Assembly: GCF_000316575.1 (NCBI RefSeq)
Contig: NC_019682.1
Span: 620,001-684,000 of the forward strand
Reading direction: 5' to 3'
DNA: 64,000 nucleotides
Source of the DNA: Calothrix sp. PCC 7507
GTDB lineage: Bacteria; Cyanobacteriota; Cyanobacteriia; Cyanobacteriales; Nostocaceae
Both the position numbers and the translations under genes were made by a program. The notes beneath the pieces were generated by a model. The model had not been told where the DNA came from. It ran no database searches and saw only the letters and a list, made by a program, of their open reading frames with translations. This document shows positions 8,659 through 16,804 of the stretch, one piece after another (position 1 is the first letter of the stretch; each line of letters starts with the position of its first letter).

Positions 8659-10635
8659 ATGCAAATCCCCCGCTTGCACCCAGACACAATTGAAGAAGTC
8701 AAACAACGAGCTGATATTGTCGATGTCGTCTCAGAATATGTAGTTTTACGCAAGCGAGGCAAAGATTTTGTAGGTTTGTGTCCCTTTCATGACGAGAAGA
8801 GTCCCAGTTTTACCGTTAGCCCAACCAAGCAAATGTATTATTGCTTCGGCTGTCAAGCTGGGGGAAACGCCATTAAGTTTGTCATGGACTTGTCTAAGCG
8901 TTCATTTCCTGAGGTGTTGCTAGATTTAGCACGGCGTTACCAGGTTCCTGTGCAAACCCTGGAACCCGAACAAAGACAAGAATTACAGCGTCAGTTGTCG
9001 TTGCGTGAACAGCTATATGAAATTCTTGCCACGACGGCACAATTCTATCAACATGTCTTGAGACAACCCCAAGGGCAGAAGGCATTACAATATCTGCAAA
9101 GCGATCGCCAATTCCAAGCAGCCACAATCCAGCAGTTTGGCTTAGGTTATGCGCCCGCAGGCTGGGAAACCCTTTCGCGCTATTTGGTAGATAGTAAACA
9201 TTATCCAGCTCCACTAGTAGAAAAGGCGGGATTGATTAAACCACGTAAAGAAGGCGGCGGTTATTATGATGTATTTCGCGATCGCCTGATGATTCCCATC
9301 CGTGACGTACAAGGGCGGGTGATTGCTTTTGGCGGTAGAACCTTGACAGATGAGCAACCAAAGTATTTAAATTCACCAGAAACCGAACTTTTTAGTAAAG
9401 GTAAAACATTATTTGCCCTGGATCAAGCCAAAACAGGGATTGCTCAACTCGATCAAGCTGTAGTCGTGGAGGGATATTTTGATGCGATCGCTCTCCACGC
9501 TGCTGGTATTAATAACGCCGTCGCCTCTCTGGGTACTGCTCTGAGCTTAGAACAAGTGCGGCTGATATTACGTTATACCGAATCGAAACAACTGGTACTC
9601 AACTTTGACGCCGATCAAGCAGGGACTAACGCCACAGAAAAAGCGATCGGTGAAATAGGCGAACTCGCATATAGTGGAGAAGTTCAGCTAAAAATTCTCA
9701 ATATACCTGATGGTAAAGATGCTGATGAATACTTACATACCCACACAACAGAAGATTATCAGCAACTGTTAACCAATGCCCCATTATGGTTAAATTGGCA
9801 AATTCAGCAAATCACCAAGAACCGCGACTTAAAACAAGCCACTGATTTTCAGCAAGTCACCCAGCAGATCGTCAAATTGCTGAAAAATATAGCTAACAGT
9901 GACACCCGCAATTATTATGTCTCCCACTGTGCTGAAATATTGAGTCTAGGAGATACCAGACTGATACCTCTAAGAGTAGAAAACCTCTTAACTCAGATTA
10001 CTCCTAGCGTTACATCTTCTCAGCCTCTAGCAACCAAGGGAGAGTGGAGTAAGCAGAAAAAATCCCGTTCCCCAGCAACCAGTAGCCAGCGTCGCACTGA
10101 GCCAGTCGAAGTGTCATCAATCCCAGGAAAACATGAGCTTTTAGAACAAGCAGAAGCTTTATTACTGCGGATTTATCTACATTGTCCCGAACAGCGCCAA
10201 GCTATCACCGAATCGCTAGAATCACGGGATTTACAATTTAGTCTTTCTCACCACCGCTTTTTGTGGCAACAAATTTTAGCAGAACCAGCAGGAATAGAGA
10301 TAGATTTAGTATCAAATCTGCAAGACAGATACCCAGAGTTTCCTGAAGAAATGGGGTTAGTGTCCCATTTGTTCCATCTGAGCGAGAAAAGCCAGAAAGA
10401 TGACATGCTGCGTACTCCTAAAGGAAGTCAAGCAGCGATCGCCTGTATGGAACTAGTGATGAGTGAAAAACGCTATCGCCACTTTAAAGAACTATGGGAG
10501 CAAACTGATGAAAAAGCCGAACCAGAGCGATATGAATATTATGGTAGGGCTTTTCTCGCAGAAAAATGGCGATATGAGCAATTAAACAGACAGCGGAATT
10601 TTTCTATAGAAGAAGTTCTGAGATTGAGCGATTAA
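8659..10635 (+). CDS. dnaG: DNA primase
   Basis: The protein makes RNA primers at the replication fork. It begins with the DnaG zinc domain (LCPFH at about 41-45 and YYCFGCQAGG at about 62-71). The catalytic TOPRIM core follows, with VVVEGYFDAI and LNFDADQAGT. The C-terminal third is the helicase-interacting region. About 658 residues is a normal length. The start at MQIPRLHPDTIEE is chosen because the family begins there and the upstream ATG lies in a heptamer repeat. The linker near residue 480 contains an in-frame copy of a dispersed repeat (see 10095). It is monocistronic by appearance. Confidence 0.97.
   Translation: MQIPRLHPDTIEEVKQRADIVDVVSEYVVLRKRGKDFVGLCPFHDEKSPSFTVSPTKQMYYCFGCQAGGNAIKFVMDLSKRSFPEVLLDLARRYQVPVQTLEPEQRQELQRQLSLREQLYEILATTAQFYQHVLRQPQGQKALQYLQSDRQFQAATIQQFGLGYAPAGWETLSRYLVDSKHYPAPLVEKAGLIKPRKEGGGYYDVFRDRLMIPIRDVQGRVIAFGGRTLTDEQPKYLNSPETELFSKGKTLFALDQAKTGIAQLDQAVVVEGYFDAIALHAAGINNAVASLGTALSLEQVRLILRYTESKQLVLNFDADQAGTNATEKAIGEIGELAYSGEVQLKILNIPDGKDADEYLHTHTTEDYQQLLTNAPLWLNWQIQQITKNRDLKQATDFQQVTQQIVKLLKNIANSDTRNYYVSHCAEILSLGDTRLIPLRVENLLTQITPSVTSSQPLATKGEWSKQKKSRSPATSSQRRTEPVEVSSIPGKHELLEQAEALLLRIYLHCPEQRQAITESLESRDLQFSLSHHRFLWQQILAEPAGIEIDLVSNLQDRYPEFPEEMGLVSHLFHLSEKSQKDDMLRTPKGSQAAIACMELVMSEKRYRHFKELWEQTDEKAEPERYEYYGRAFLAEKWRYEQLNRQRNFSIEEVLRLSD
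10095..10113. repeat. Dispersed repeat inside dnaG coding sequence
   Basis: CACTGAGCCAGTCGAAGTG is the reverse complement of the CACTTCGACT...CTCAGTG repeat found between genes at 19150 and elsewhere. It is read as RTEPVEV in the low-complexity linker between the primase core and the helicase-binding domain. Confidence 0.75.
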
Positions 10636-10704
10636 TGCTGTTGTGCATCAGGGAAATTCAACTACAGAACTTTTTACAGGTTTCTTCATAATTCAGACTT
10701 CATC

Positions 10705-10734
10705 CTAGCCTCCGGCAAGCCGCTCCGCGTCTAC
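10705..10734. repeat. Dispersed GC-rich repeat supplying the C-terminus of the DUF2887 gene
   Basis: The segment CCTCCGGCAAGCCGCTCCGC with flanking CTAG and GTCTAC belongs to a common Nostoc intergenic repeat type. Read on the minus strand it encodes the final DVDAERLAGG and the TAG stop, so the original C-terminus appears to have been replaced or extended. Confidence 0.55.
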
Positions 10735-11535
10735 ATCCTTCAATTGACTGCTTTGGGCTGCTTGTCTAACTTGCTCAATCTCTAAACCCAAAGCCTCAGC
10801 GATTTGTTCTACAGTTGCACCTAAACTGAGCATAAAAGGCACTGTTTCTAGTTTGCCCTCTAGTTTGCCCTCTAGTTTGCCTTCTAATACGGCTTCTTGA
10901 TACACTCTAGTTTTCTTTAACTCACTGAAAGCTAACATTTGCTCAACCTCCTGGCGGCTTAATCTGGGAAATTTAGCTACAATAATCGCCTCTATTAATT
11001 GTATAATTTCCCGCTGGGTAAATTCATCAGCTATTTGTTGTCTGGCAAGATTGATCAATTGTCTAGCTTTTGCACCAGCAGTAGATTCTGGCTCAATGAC
11101 TAATTTAACTGTTTCGATACCAACAGACTGTTCTGTTGCTGTTTCTAACTCGTCGAGATAAATCCGCCTTACCCGTTGACTCGTGAGTATTTCAATATAT
11201 CTCTCTGTCTCACCTATATCAACACTTCGGCTGGGATAAACAACAACTCCGCGCCAATTATTAGTTAATTCAGTTTTATCTAGGTACAGAAATATTTCTG
11301 TAATAAAACGAGAGTAGAATTTTTTGTCGGGTTGGAACTGGACTTCCAGAAAGTAGATAGGTGGTGCTGCGTCGCTTCTAGGAAGAAATACACCATCTAT
11401 CCGGAAAGACATTTGTTTGACTTCAACTGAAGAAAATTGATAAGCACTTGCAGTTTCCGGAGGTTGGTTAATCAGTTCAAAAAAGATACTAGGGAAACTT
11501 TGGAATAGGGAATAAAAGATAGTATCTGTCTTCAT
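10705..11535 (-). CDS. DUF2887 / Rpn-like PD-(D/E)XK nuclease-family protein
   Basis: The 276-residue protein begins with DTIFYSLFQSFPSIFFELI, a hallmark of the DUF2887 family common in filamentous cyanobacteria. A PD-(D/E)XK-type triad can be read as D47 (FRIDGVF) and E64-x-Q66 (FLEVQFQ), the signature of Rpn-type recombination-promoting nucleases. Residues 130-220 are a helical extension. Near residue 218 the sequence EGKL is repeated three times, encoded by a 12-bp tandem repeat, and the last residues and stop codon come from a dispersed repeat. Biological role is uncertain; the family is often linked to mobile DNA. Confidence 0.75.
   Translation of the reverse strand: MKTDTIFYSLFQSFPSIFFELINQPPETASAYQFSSVEVKQMSFRIDGVFLPRSDAAPPIYFLEVQFQPDKKFYSRFITEIFLYLDKTELTNNWRGVVVYPSRSVDIGETERYIEILTSQRVRRIYLDELETATEQSVGIETVKLVIEPESTAGAKARQLINLARQQIADEFTQREIIQLIEAIIVAKFPRLSRQEVEQMLAFSELKKTRVYQEAVLEGKLEGKLEGKLETVPFMLSLGATVEQIAEALGLEIEQVRQAAQSSQLKDVDAERLAGG
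10847..10882. repeat. 12-bp tandem repeat, three copies, in coding sequence
   Basis: TCTAGTTTGCCC occurs three times (last copy with one change). On the minus strand it encodes three EGKL units in the DUF2887 protein, preserving the frame. Confidence 0.9.
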
Positions 11536-11615
11536 GTGGTTGGAATAGAATCACTACAAGCGATCGCCTGACTTTTCTCCGGAATCAATACAAGCGATCG
11601 CATCCCCATGAAATT

Positions 11616-12125
11616 CTACGGGCAAAACAATGTATCGCGAGTGTCTCTTCCGGTAGTGGGATTAGTACCTTTGGCAACCTTGCACAGTTTTTTTTGCTCA
11701 TCCTGACGTAACAGCACATCAGTAAAATCAGCACCATCAATGATCGCCCCATCGAACTTAGCATTAGCAGCAAATGCCCCCTCTAACACCGCATTTGTCA
11801 AATTTGTTTTGATAAAGCGGGCTGAGTCTAAAGTAGCATTTGTGAGATTAGCTCCCTGTAAATTTGCTGACTCCAGATTTGCTGCAAAGAAGCTAACACC
11901 GCTTAAATTGGCATTGCTGAAGTTACTTTGACGGAGATTCGCTTTGGTAAAGCTGGAGTCTGTTAAATCACGTCCCGAAAAATCAGCCTCGATCAAAATT
12001 TCTTTATTGTATTCCAGCGCCAAAGCCGTAGTCGCACCACCTACAATTGCTGTGAAGCCAACTACTACCCAAAGCAATACACTGAGTATGCTTACCCAAA
12101 TTTTATGGCTTAGTCTAGAAATCAT
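11616..12125 (-). CDS. Membrane-anchored pentapeptide-repeat protein
   Basis: From the ATG at 12125 the product is about 169 residues. A hydrophobic stretch (about 8-36) serves as signal anchor or signal peptide. It is followed by A(D/N)LxX pentapeptide repeats ([35 protein letters not shown]) from about 50 to 135, and a short tail with two cysteines (KLCKVA, DTLFCP). Such proteins form right-handed quadrilateral helices, and similar cyanobacterial ones reach the thylakoid lumen or periplasm. An upstream TTG/ATG extension would overlap yraN, so the internal ATG is preferred. No specific function is evident. Confidence 0.75.
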   Translation of the reverse strand: MISRLSHKIWVSILSVLLWVVVGFTAIVGGATTALALEYNKEILIEADFSGRDLTDSSFTKANLRQSNFSNANLSGVSFFAANLESANLQGANLTNATLDSARFIKTNLTNAVLEGAFAANAKFDGAIIDGADFTDVLLRQDEQKKLCKVAKGTNPTTGRDTRDTLFCP

Positions 12126-12142
12126 AGTATTATTTTTAGCTA

Positions 12143-12637
12143 ATGGCGAACTCTCCTCCATTTCATTATCCCGATATTGGTCAGTTAGGTGAAGACCTAG
12201 TAGCAAAATGGCTACAATCTTCAGGCTGGTTGATTCTCCACCGTCGTTTTTCTTGTCGTTGGGGAGAAATCGATATTATTGCCCAATATCAAGGAATTTC
12301 TGGCGTAGGCGAAACTCCGAACTCAACATTGGCATTTGTGGAAGTGAAAACTCGTAGTTCAGGTAATTGGGATGCAGGAGGGAGAAACGCCATCACTGCC
12401 AAAAAGCAAGCTAAACTTTGGCGGACAGCTGAAATGTTTTTAGCTAAATATCCGGAAAAGGCTGATTACCCATGCCGATTTGACGTTGCTATTGTTTACT
12501 CTCAGCCCATAGCAAAACAACTCCCTGGGGCTACATTTACCCAAGAAGTTCTAGCGAGTTCCTTGGTAGCTGGTTATCAACTCCAACTCCAAGAATATAT
12601 TGCAGCGGCTTTCGACTCCTTAGCAGATCATGGTTAA
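12143..12637 (+). CDS. YraN family (UPF0102) endonuclease-like protein
   Basis: The 164-residue protein carries the UPF0102 pattern: [14 protein letters not shown] near residue 15, then [15 protein letters not shown] and FVEVKTRSS, the D-(E)xK residues of a Holliday-junction-resolvase-type fold. It lies divergently from the pentapeptide gene with only 17 bp between the chosen starts, so each promoter must lie within the other's 5' region. The exact substrate of YraN proteins is not established. Confidence 0.88.
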   Translation: MANSPPFHYPDIGQLGEDLVAKWLQSSGWLILHRRFSCRWGEIDIIAQYQGISGVGETPNSTLAFVEVKTRSSGNWDAGGRNAITAKKQAKLWRTAEMFLAKYPEKADYPCRFDVAIVYSQPIAKQLPGATFTQEVLASSLVAGYQLQLQEYIAAAFDSLADHG

Positions 12638-12721
12638 TCGGTCATCAGTAATAGATGAGATATCTAAATTACCAATAACCGACTAGCAATAATTTTGTAG
12701 CAGCATTACAAGCAAACGTGA

Positions 12722-13135
12722 TTATGCGAGGGTTTCTGGACAGTAGCCCAAACCCCGGACAAACTGTTGTCGGAATGCTTCAATTTCCTCTCTCTCTGGG
12801 CTACCATGAGAAACGATCGCTACTTGGTAACGACGCATGACATCCACGGGACACTGCCCCGCTTCTAAACTCCAAAGTGCCATTTGTACCCGCATTGGTG
12901 GCTCATGGCTAATTCCTAATTCATTTAGAAAAGCCCGAAAGTCACCATCTACTTGGGGCGATACTTGACCTTTTAGTTTGACCCTAACCACCCAGCCATC
13001 TATCTGATGAATTACGGTAACGAACGAAACGGGCATCTGGGGTCTGCCGTGGAGGTGTTGAACGACCCTCAGAGTTAAACTGGCATTTGCCAAATAATAC
13101 AAATATTCCATGTTGGTGCTTGGGATCAAAGCCAA
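12722..13135 (-). CDS. Conserved cyanobacterial hypothetical protein
   Basis: I do not recognise this 137-residue protein. It is soluble, without signal peptide, with a beta-strand-like first half (SFVTVIHQIDGWVVRVKLKGQ) and a helical second half with several prolines and cysteines (AGQCPVDVMRR, GLGYCPETLA). An alternative start at the internal methionine (13111) would remove eight residues. It is transcribed away from queA. Confidence 0.6.
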   Translation of the reverse strand: MALIPSTNMEYLYYLANASLTLRVVQHLHGRPQMPVSFVTVIHQIDGWVVRVKLKGQVSPQVDGDFRAFLNELGISHEPPMRVQMALWSLEAGQCPVDVMRRYQVAIVSHGSPEREEIEAFRQQFVRGLGYCPETLA

Positions 13136-13177
13136 TCCTACATTTCTATATTCGTCAATAAATACCCATTCCCGGTA

Positions 13178-13215
13178 GGGTAGAAGCCCCCGTTTTTAGA
13201 TGGGGAGGTTTACCC
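13178..13215. other. Nested hairpin, possible IS200/IS605-type end remnant
   Basis: GGGTA (13178-13182) pairs with TACCC (13211-13215). Inside, AAGCCCCC is opposed to GGGGAGGTT around a TTTTTAGAT loop. From memory this resembles the 3' hairpin at right ends of some cyanobacterial tnpB elements, but no transposase remains nearby. Confidence 0.3.
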
Positions 13216-13351
13216 AATTTTTATATAAGTGTTTCCGTGTTACCTAATAGTATAAATCTTAAAGTCTAGGGATTAAATTGAGTAGCGATCAGAGAAAATT
13301 CTGTGATCAAGGAAAGCTCAAACCAGCTTGTTGAGGACAGCATAAATTTAA

Positions 13352-14611
13352 ATGGAGCAACAAATAAGACCAGTTGATTGTCATCAAACCTCTAATATAG
13401 GAGGAAAAGACGTTGAATTAGATGGTTTGCTAAGTGGGTATGAATACGAACTACCTTCGGAACTGATTGCCCAAAACCCTGTCGTTCCAAGGGATAGCTC
13501 TCGCTTATTGGTAGTAAATTCTCGCAATACAGGCAACGAAACGACACCTTTAAATCATATTTTCTCTGACTTGCCAGAATTATTGCGATCAGGGGATTTA
13601 CTAGTAATGAATAATACTAGAGTTATGCCAGCACGGCTATATGGTCGTAAATCTACAGGCGCGGAAATCGAGGTGTTGCTGTTAGAAGAACGACAGTATA
13701 ACTGCTGGTTAGCCTTAGTCAAGCCAGGAAAAAGATTTAAGCGGGGAGCAAAGATTATTTTTGATGTGAGGGGAGTTGGGGAGTCGGGGAGTGCAGGAGT
13801 CGGGGAGTTGGGGAGTGCAGGAGTCGGGGAGTTGGGGAGTGCAGGAGTTGGGGAGTTAGGGAGTCGGGGAGAAATTTCTTCTTCATCTTCCTCATCCCCT
13901 TCCCTCACGGCTACAGTACTGGAAACAGACAAGGCGACTGGGGGGCGTTTGTTGCAATTTGATGTACCAGAGGGAATGTCTTTAGTGCAACTGTTGGATA
14001 TCTATGGTGAAGTACCTTTACCCCCCTACATCAATTCGTCTGAGGCTGATGACGAACAATATCAGACAGTTTATGCTCAACATCCAGGAGCGATCGCTGC
14101 TCCTACGGCTGGGTTACATTTTACCTCAGAATTATTGGCGAAGTTGCGCGATCGCGGAATTAACCAAGCTTTTGTGACGCTGCATGTCGGTGTCGGGACT
14201 TTTCGTCCTGTGGAAGTGGAAAATGTCACTACCCACCAAATGCATGAGGAGTGGATGGAAGTACCCCCAACAACAGTAGAGCAAATCCGTGCCACTAAAG
14301 CCGCTGGTGGGCGGGTGATTGCCGTAGGGACAACGGTAGTGCGAGCCTTAGAAGGGGCGGCGCAATCGGGAGAGTTGCAACCTTTTTGTGGTAAGACAGA
14401 TTTGTTTATTTATCCCGGCTATCAAGTGCGGGTGGTGGAGGGATTAATTACCAATTTTCATTTACCACGTTCTAGTTTGTTGATGCTGGTAAGTGCGTTT
14501 ATTGGTAGACAGCGATTGTTAAATATATACCAAAAAGCGATCGCTGCTCAATATCGCTTTTATTCCTTCGGTGATGCGATGCTGATTTTGCCTGAAGCTG
14601 TAAATGGGTAG
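13352..14611 (+). CDS. queA: S-adenosylmethionine:tRNA ribosyltransferase-isomerase
   Basis: QueA moves the ribosyl group of SAM onto 7-aminomethyl-deazaguanine in tRNA during queuosine synthesis. Typical motifs are [12 protein letters not shown] near residue 31, [34 protein letters not shown] and [22 protein letters not shown]. The protein is 419 residues, longer than usual for two visible reasons: about 29 extra N-terminal residues, and an insert near residues 140-180 made of GVGELGSA repeats followed by a serine run. The start is uncertain because the family normally begins just before YELP; an AGGAGG at 13399-13404 has no in-frame start at a proper distance. Confidence 0.95.
   Translation: MEQQIRPVDCHQTSNIGGKDVELDGLLSGYEYELPSELIAQNPVVPRDSSRLLVVNSRNTGNETTPLNHIFSDLPELLRSGDLLVMNNTRVMPARLYGRKSTGAEIEVLLLEERQYNCWLALVKPGKRFKRGAKIIFDVRGVGESGSAGVGELGSAGVGELGSAGVGELGSRGEISSSSSSSPSLTATVLETDKATGGRLLQFDVPEGMSLVQLLDIYGEVPLPPYINSSEADDEQYQTVYAQHPGAIAAPTAGLHFTSELLAKLRDRGINQAFVTLHVGVGTFRPVEVENVTTHQMHEEWMEVPPTTVEQIRATKAAGGRVIAVGTTVVRALEGAAQSGELQPFCGKTDLFIYPGYQVRVVEGLITNFHLPRSSLLMLVSAFIGRQRLLNIYQKAIAAQYRFYSFGDAMLILPEAVNG
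13770..13871. repeat. 24-bp in-frame tandem repeat within queA
   Basis: The unit GAGTCGGGGAGTTGGGGAGT plus GCAG is repeated about three times with decay at both ends. It encodes GVGELGSA units. The same GGGGAGT-rich sequence type is found in Nostoc intergenic tracts; here it expands an internal loop of QueA. Confidence 0.9.
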
Positions 14612-14612
14612 G

Positions 14613-14803
14613 TCATTTGTCATTTGGCATTTGGCATTTGGCATTTGGCATTTGGCATTTGTCATTTGGCATTTGTCATTTGGCATTTGTCATTTGGCAT
14701 TTGGCATTTGTCATTTGTCATTTGTCATTGGTTATTCTCCCCCTGCTCCCTGCTCCCTGCTCCCAGTCCCCAGTCCCCAGTCCCCAGTCCCCAATCCCCA
14801 ATC
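14613..14803. repeat. Compound heptamer array (CATTTGG/CATTTGT, TGCTCCC, AGTCCCC)
   Basis: About sixteen heptamers CATTTGG or CATTTGT (14613-14729) are followed by TGCTCCC units and then AGTCCCC/AATCCCC units. The array starts directly after the queA stop codon. It is a textbook example of the short tandemly repeated repetitive sequences of heterocystous cyanobacteria. Confidence 0.95.
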
Positions 14804-14889
14804 CCTTTTTTGTTGAATTTTAAATTTTTTACATTGTGGTGGGTACTCTGACTTATAAGGGTATAGCAATAAGTACAGGACTGCCACTT

Positions 14890-15966
14890 ATGTCTAAAAA
14901 ATATCAACTTTGTCAGTGGTTTAGCGGTTGCACTAAGGCTGCACTATTTTGCTCGTCGGCATTTTTGGTATTGGCTGCACCGATGATGATTGATGACTCA
15001 GGAAGCAAGCTGCTAGCACAAACTCCGATTTCGCAAGATTTGGAAGCAGCTAGTTTTTACCAGCAGGGTGTCACACGCTACAATCGTCAAGATTTGGCAG
15101 GTGCAGAATCTGCTTTTCGTGCGGCGTTGCAGCGAGACTCTAAGCTGGGGATGGCGAGAAATTATCTAGGTAATATTTTCTTGCAACAAAATCGCTTAGA
15201 TGCCGCAGTGCAAGAATATGCAGAAGCTGTGAGGGTGAATCCTTCTTCTGGCGAGGCTTATTATAACTTAGGGTTAGCTTTGCAGCGACAAGGACAGAAA
15301 GAAACGGCAATTACTGCTTATCGTCGCAGTTTGGTGATTAATCCGACGGCAGCAGTTTACTACAACCTGGGATTGGCACTATACGAACAGGGACAGTTAC
15401 AGGAAGCGATCGCAGTATACCAACAAGCAATTAATCTGGATAGCAACAATGCTAATGCTTATTTTAACTTAGCGATCGCCCTGCAAGACCAAGGTCAAAT
15501 ACAAGAAGCGATCGCTAATTATCGGCAAGTCTTACAAAGAGATCCTAAAAATGACACAGCTTACAACAATATAGGAAGTTTGATGGCTATTCAAGGTCAA
15601 GCTTCTGAAGCAATTTCTGCTTACCAACAAGCTATTGACCAAAATCCTAAAAATGCTTCAGCTTACTATAACTTAGGAGTCACTCTCTATAAACAAGGCG
15701 ACATCAAAACAGCCAGTGACGCATTGAATCGCGCACGCAGCGAGTACACTCAGCAAGGGAACATTGAGCAAGTCCAGAAAGCCGAACAACTAATACAGCA
15801 AATTGCTCAAAAAGCACGCCAACAAACCCAACCTCAAACATCTAATTCTGCTCAGACTCCAAACCAACCAGAAGTTCCCACAGAAACGTTAGTCGATTCT
15901 AGTAGTGTGCCAATTTCGATTGAACAACAGCCATATACAATACCAGCAATACAAGCTAATCCTTAA
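14890..15966 (+). CDS. Exported tetratricopeptide-repeat protein
   Basis: From the ATG at 14890 the protein has 358 residues. A hydrophobic signal segment (ALFCSSAFLVLAAPMM) precedes LLAQ, a plausible cleavage region. Seven consecutive 34-residue TPRs follow (AYYNLGLALQ, VYYNLGLALYEQG, AYFNLAIALQDQG and so on) to about residue 290, then a proline/glutamine-rich tail. TPRs are protein-protein scaffolds; the partner is unknown. An upstream in-frame ATG (14836) would spoil the signal peptide and is not chosen. Confidence 0.85.
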   Translation: MSKKYQLCQWFSGCTKAALFCSSAFLVLAAPMMIDDSGSKLLAQTPISQDLEAASFYQQGVTRYNRQDLAGAESAFRAALQRDSKLGMARNYLGNIFLQQNRLDAAVQEYAEAVRVNPSSGEAYYNLGLALQRQGQKETAITAYRRSLVINPTAAVYYNLGLALYEQGQLQEAIAVYQQAINLDSNNANAYFNLAIALQDQGQIQEAIANYRQVLQRDPKNDTAYNNIGSLMAIQGQASEAISAYQQAIDQNPKNASAYYNLGVTLYKQGDIKTASDALNRARSEYTQQGNIEQVQKAEQLIQQIAQKARQQTQPQTSNSAQTPNQPEVPTETLVDSSSVPISIEQQPYTIPAIQANP

Positions 15967-15968
15967 AT

Positions 15969-16050
15969 CAGTTAACAGTGAACAGTGAACAGTTATCAGT
16001 TAACAGTTACTTGTACTGAGCGTAGTCGAAGTATCAGTTATCAGTAACTG
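15969..16050. repeat. GTTAACAGT / CAGTTATCAGT repeats with TTCGACTA-type repeat
   Basis: The gap between the TPR gene and ktrA is filled by AACAGTGAACAGT, TTATCAGTTAACAGT and one copy of the dispersed GTACTGAGCGTAGTCGAAG repeat (16013-16031). Similar AACAGTGAACAGT tracts lie at 50970-51014 and 56850-56882. Confidence 0.85.
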
Positions 16051-16057
16051 TTCATTG

Positions 16058-16753
16058 TTAAATTGGCAAGCGATTAATATCTTTATTACACCCAATAACT
16101 ACCATCGCTGAACCACGTTCTAAGCGCTTATTTGGCTCAGGATTAATTTGAAATTTACCGCCTTGACTCACTGCGAGTAAGTTGACACCATAGCGGTTAC
16201 GAAGTTGCAGATCAGTAATAGTTTTACCATGAAATTCATCAGGTACAATTACTTCTACAATACTGTTATCTGGGTCGAGATCAAATCGTTCTAGGATTGA
16301 TGGTTTGGTGAGTGTGCGTGCTAAGGCACAACCCGCCTCATATTCAGGAAAGACAACATGATCTGCTCCTACTCGCTTTAACAGCTTGTAGTGAACTTCA
16401 CTAGAGGCTTTGGCAACTACATGAGGTACACCACCTTCTTTGACATTCAAAGTGGTAATGATACTTTCTTGAACGTAGTTGCCAATTGCCACAATTACTG
16501 TATCAAATTCAAATATTCCCGCCTCTTTTAATGCGGCTGGCTCTGTCGAATCTAGTTGCAAAGCATGACCAACTATCTGCTCTGTCAATGCTTCTGATAC
16601 TCGCTTCTCATCGATATCTGTTGCTAGCACTTCATAGCCTAATTTATGGAGCGTAGAACAGACAGAACGACCAAATCGACCTAAACCAATTACAGCAAAT
16701 TGGTGGTTATCTTTACGTAAACTGCGAAAAAAACTTAATGATGATAAATTCAC
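16058..16753 (-). CDS. ktrA: Ktr/Trk potassium uptake regulatory subunit (RCK domains)
   Basis: The 231-residue cytoplasmic protein has an RCK-N Rossmann fold, with the nucleotide-binding GLGRFGRSV at about 23-31 and acidic ATDID at the end of strand 2. A C-terminal RCK-C domain (about 150-231) includes VIVPDEFHGKTITDL. It gates the membrane subunit encoded 51 bp upstream on the same strand, so the two genes form an operon ktrB-ktrA. In cyanobacteria Ktr is important for potassium uptake in osmotic adaptation. Confidence 0.9.
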   Translation of the reverse strand: MNLSSLSFFRSLRKDNHQFAVIGLGRFGRSVCSTLHKLGYEVLATDIDEKRVSEALTEQIVGHALQLDSTEPAALKEAGIFEFDTVIVAIGNYVQESIITTLNVKEGGVPHVVAKASSEVHYKLLKRVGADHVVFPEYEAGCALARTLTKPSILERFDLDPDNSIVEVIVPDEFHGKTITDLQLRNRYGVNLLAVSQGGKFQINPEPNKRLERGSAMVVIGCNKDINRLPI

Positions 16754-16804
16754 GATTGTTATCCTTATTAGCGCTCCCTGAAACTTCAGATTTCAGACTT
16801 TAAA

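Noticed and set aside
13395-13430. Possible shorter queA start using AGGAGG at 13399-13404
   Set aside because: The only start codon at proper spacing (TTG at 13413) is out of frame and hits a stop at once; the in-frame TTG at 13427 is 22 bases away.
14604-14851. Three overlapping plus-strand frames over the heptamer array
   Set aside because: They translate tandem repeats (FGIWHLA type strings); seven-base units keep all frames open.
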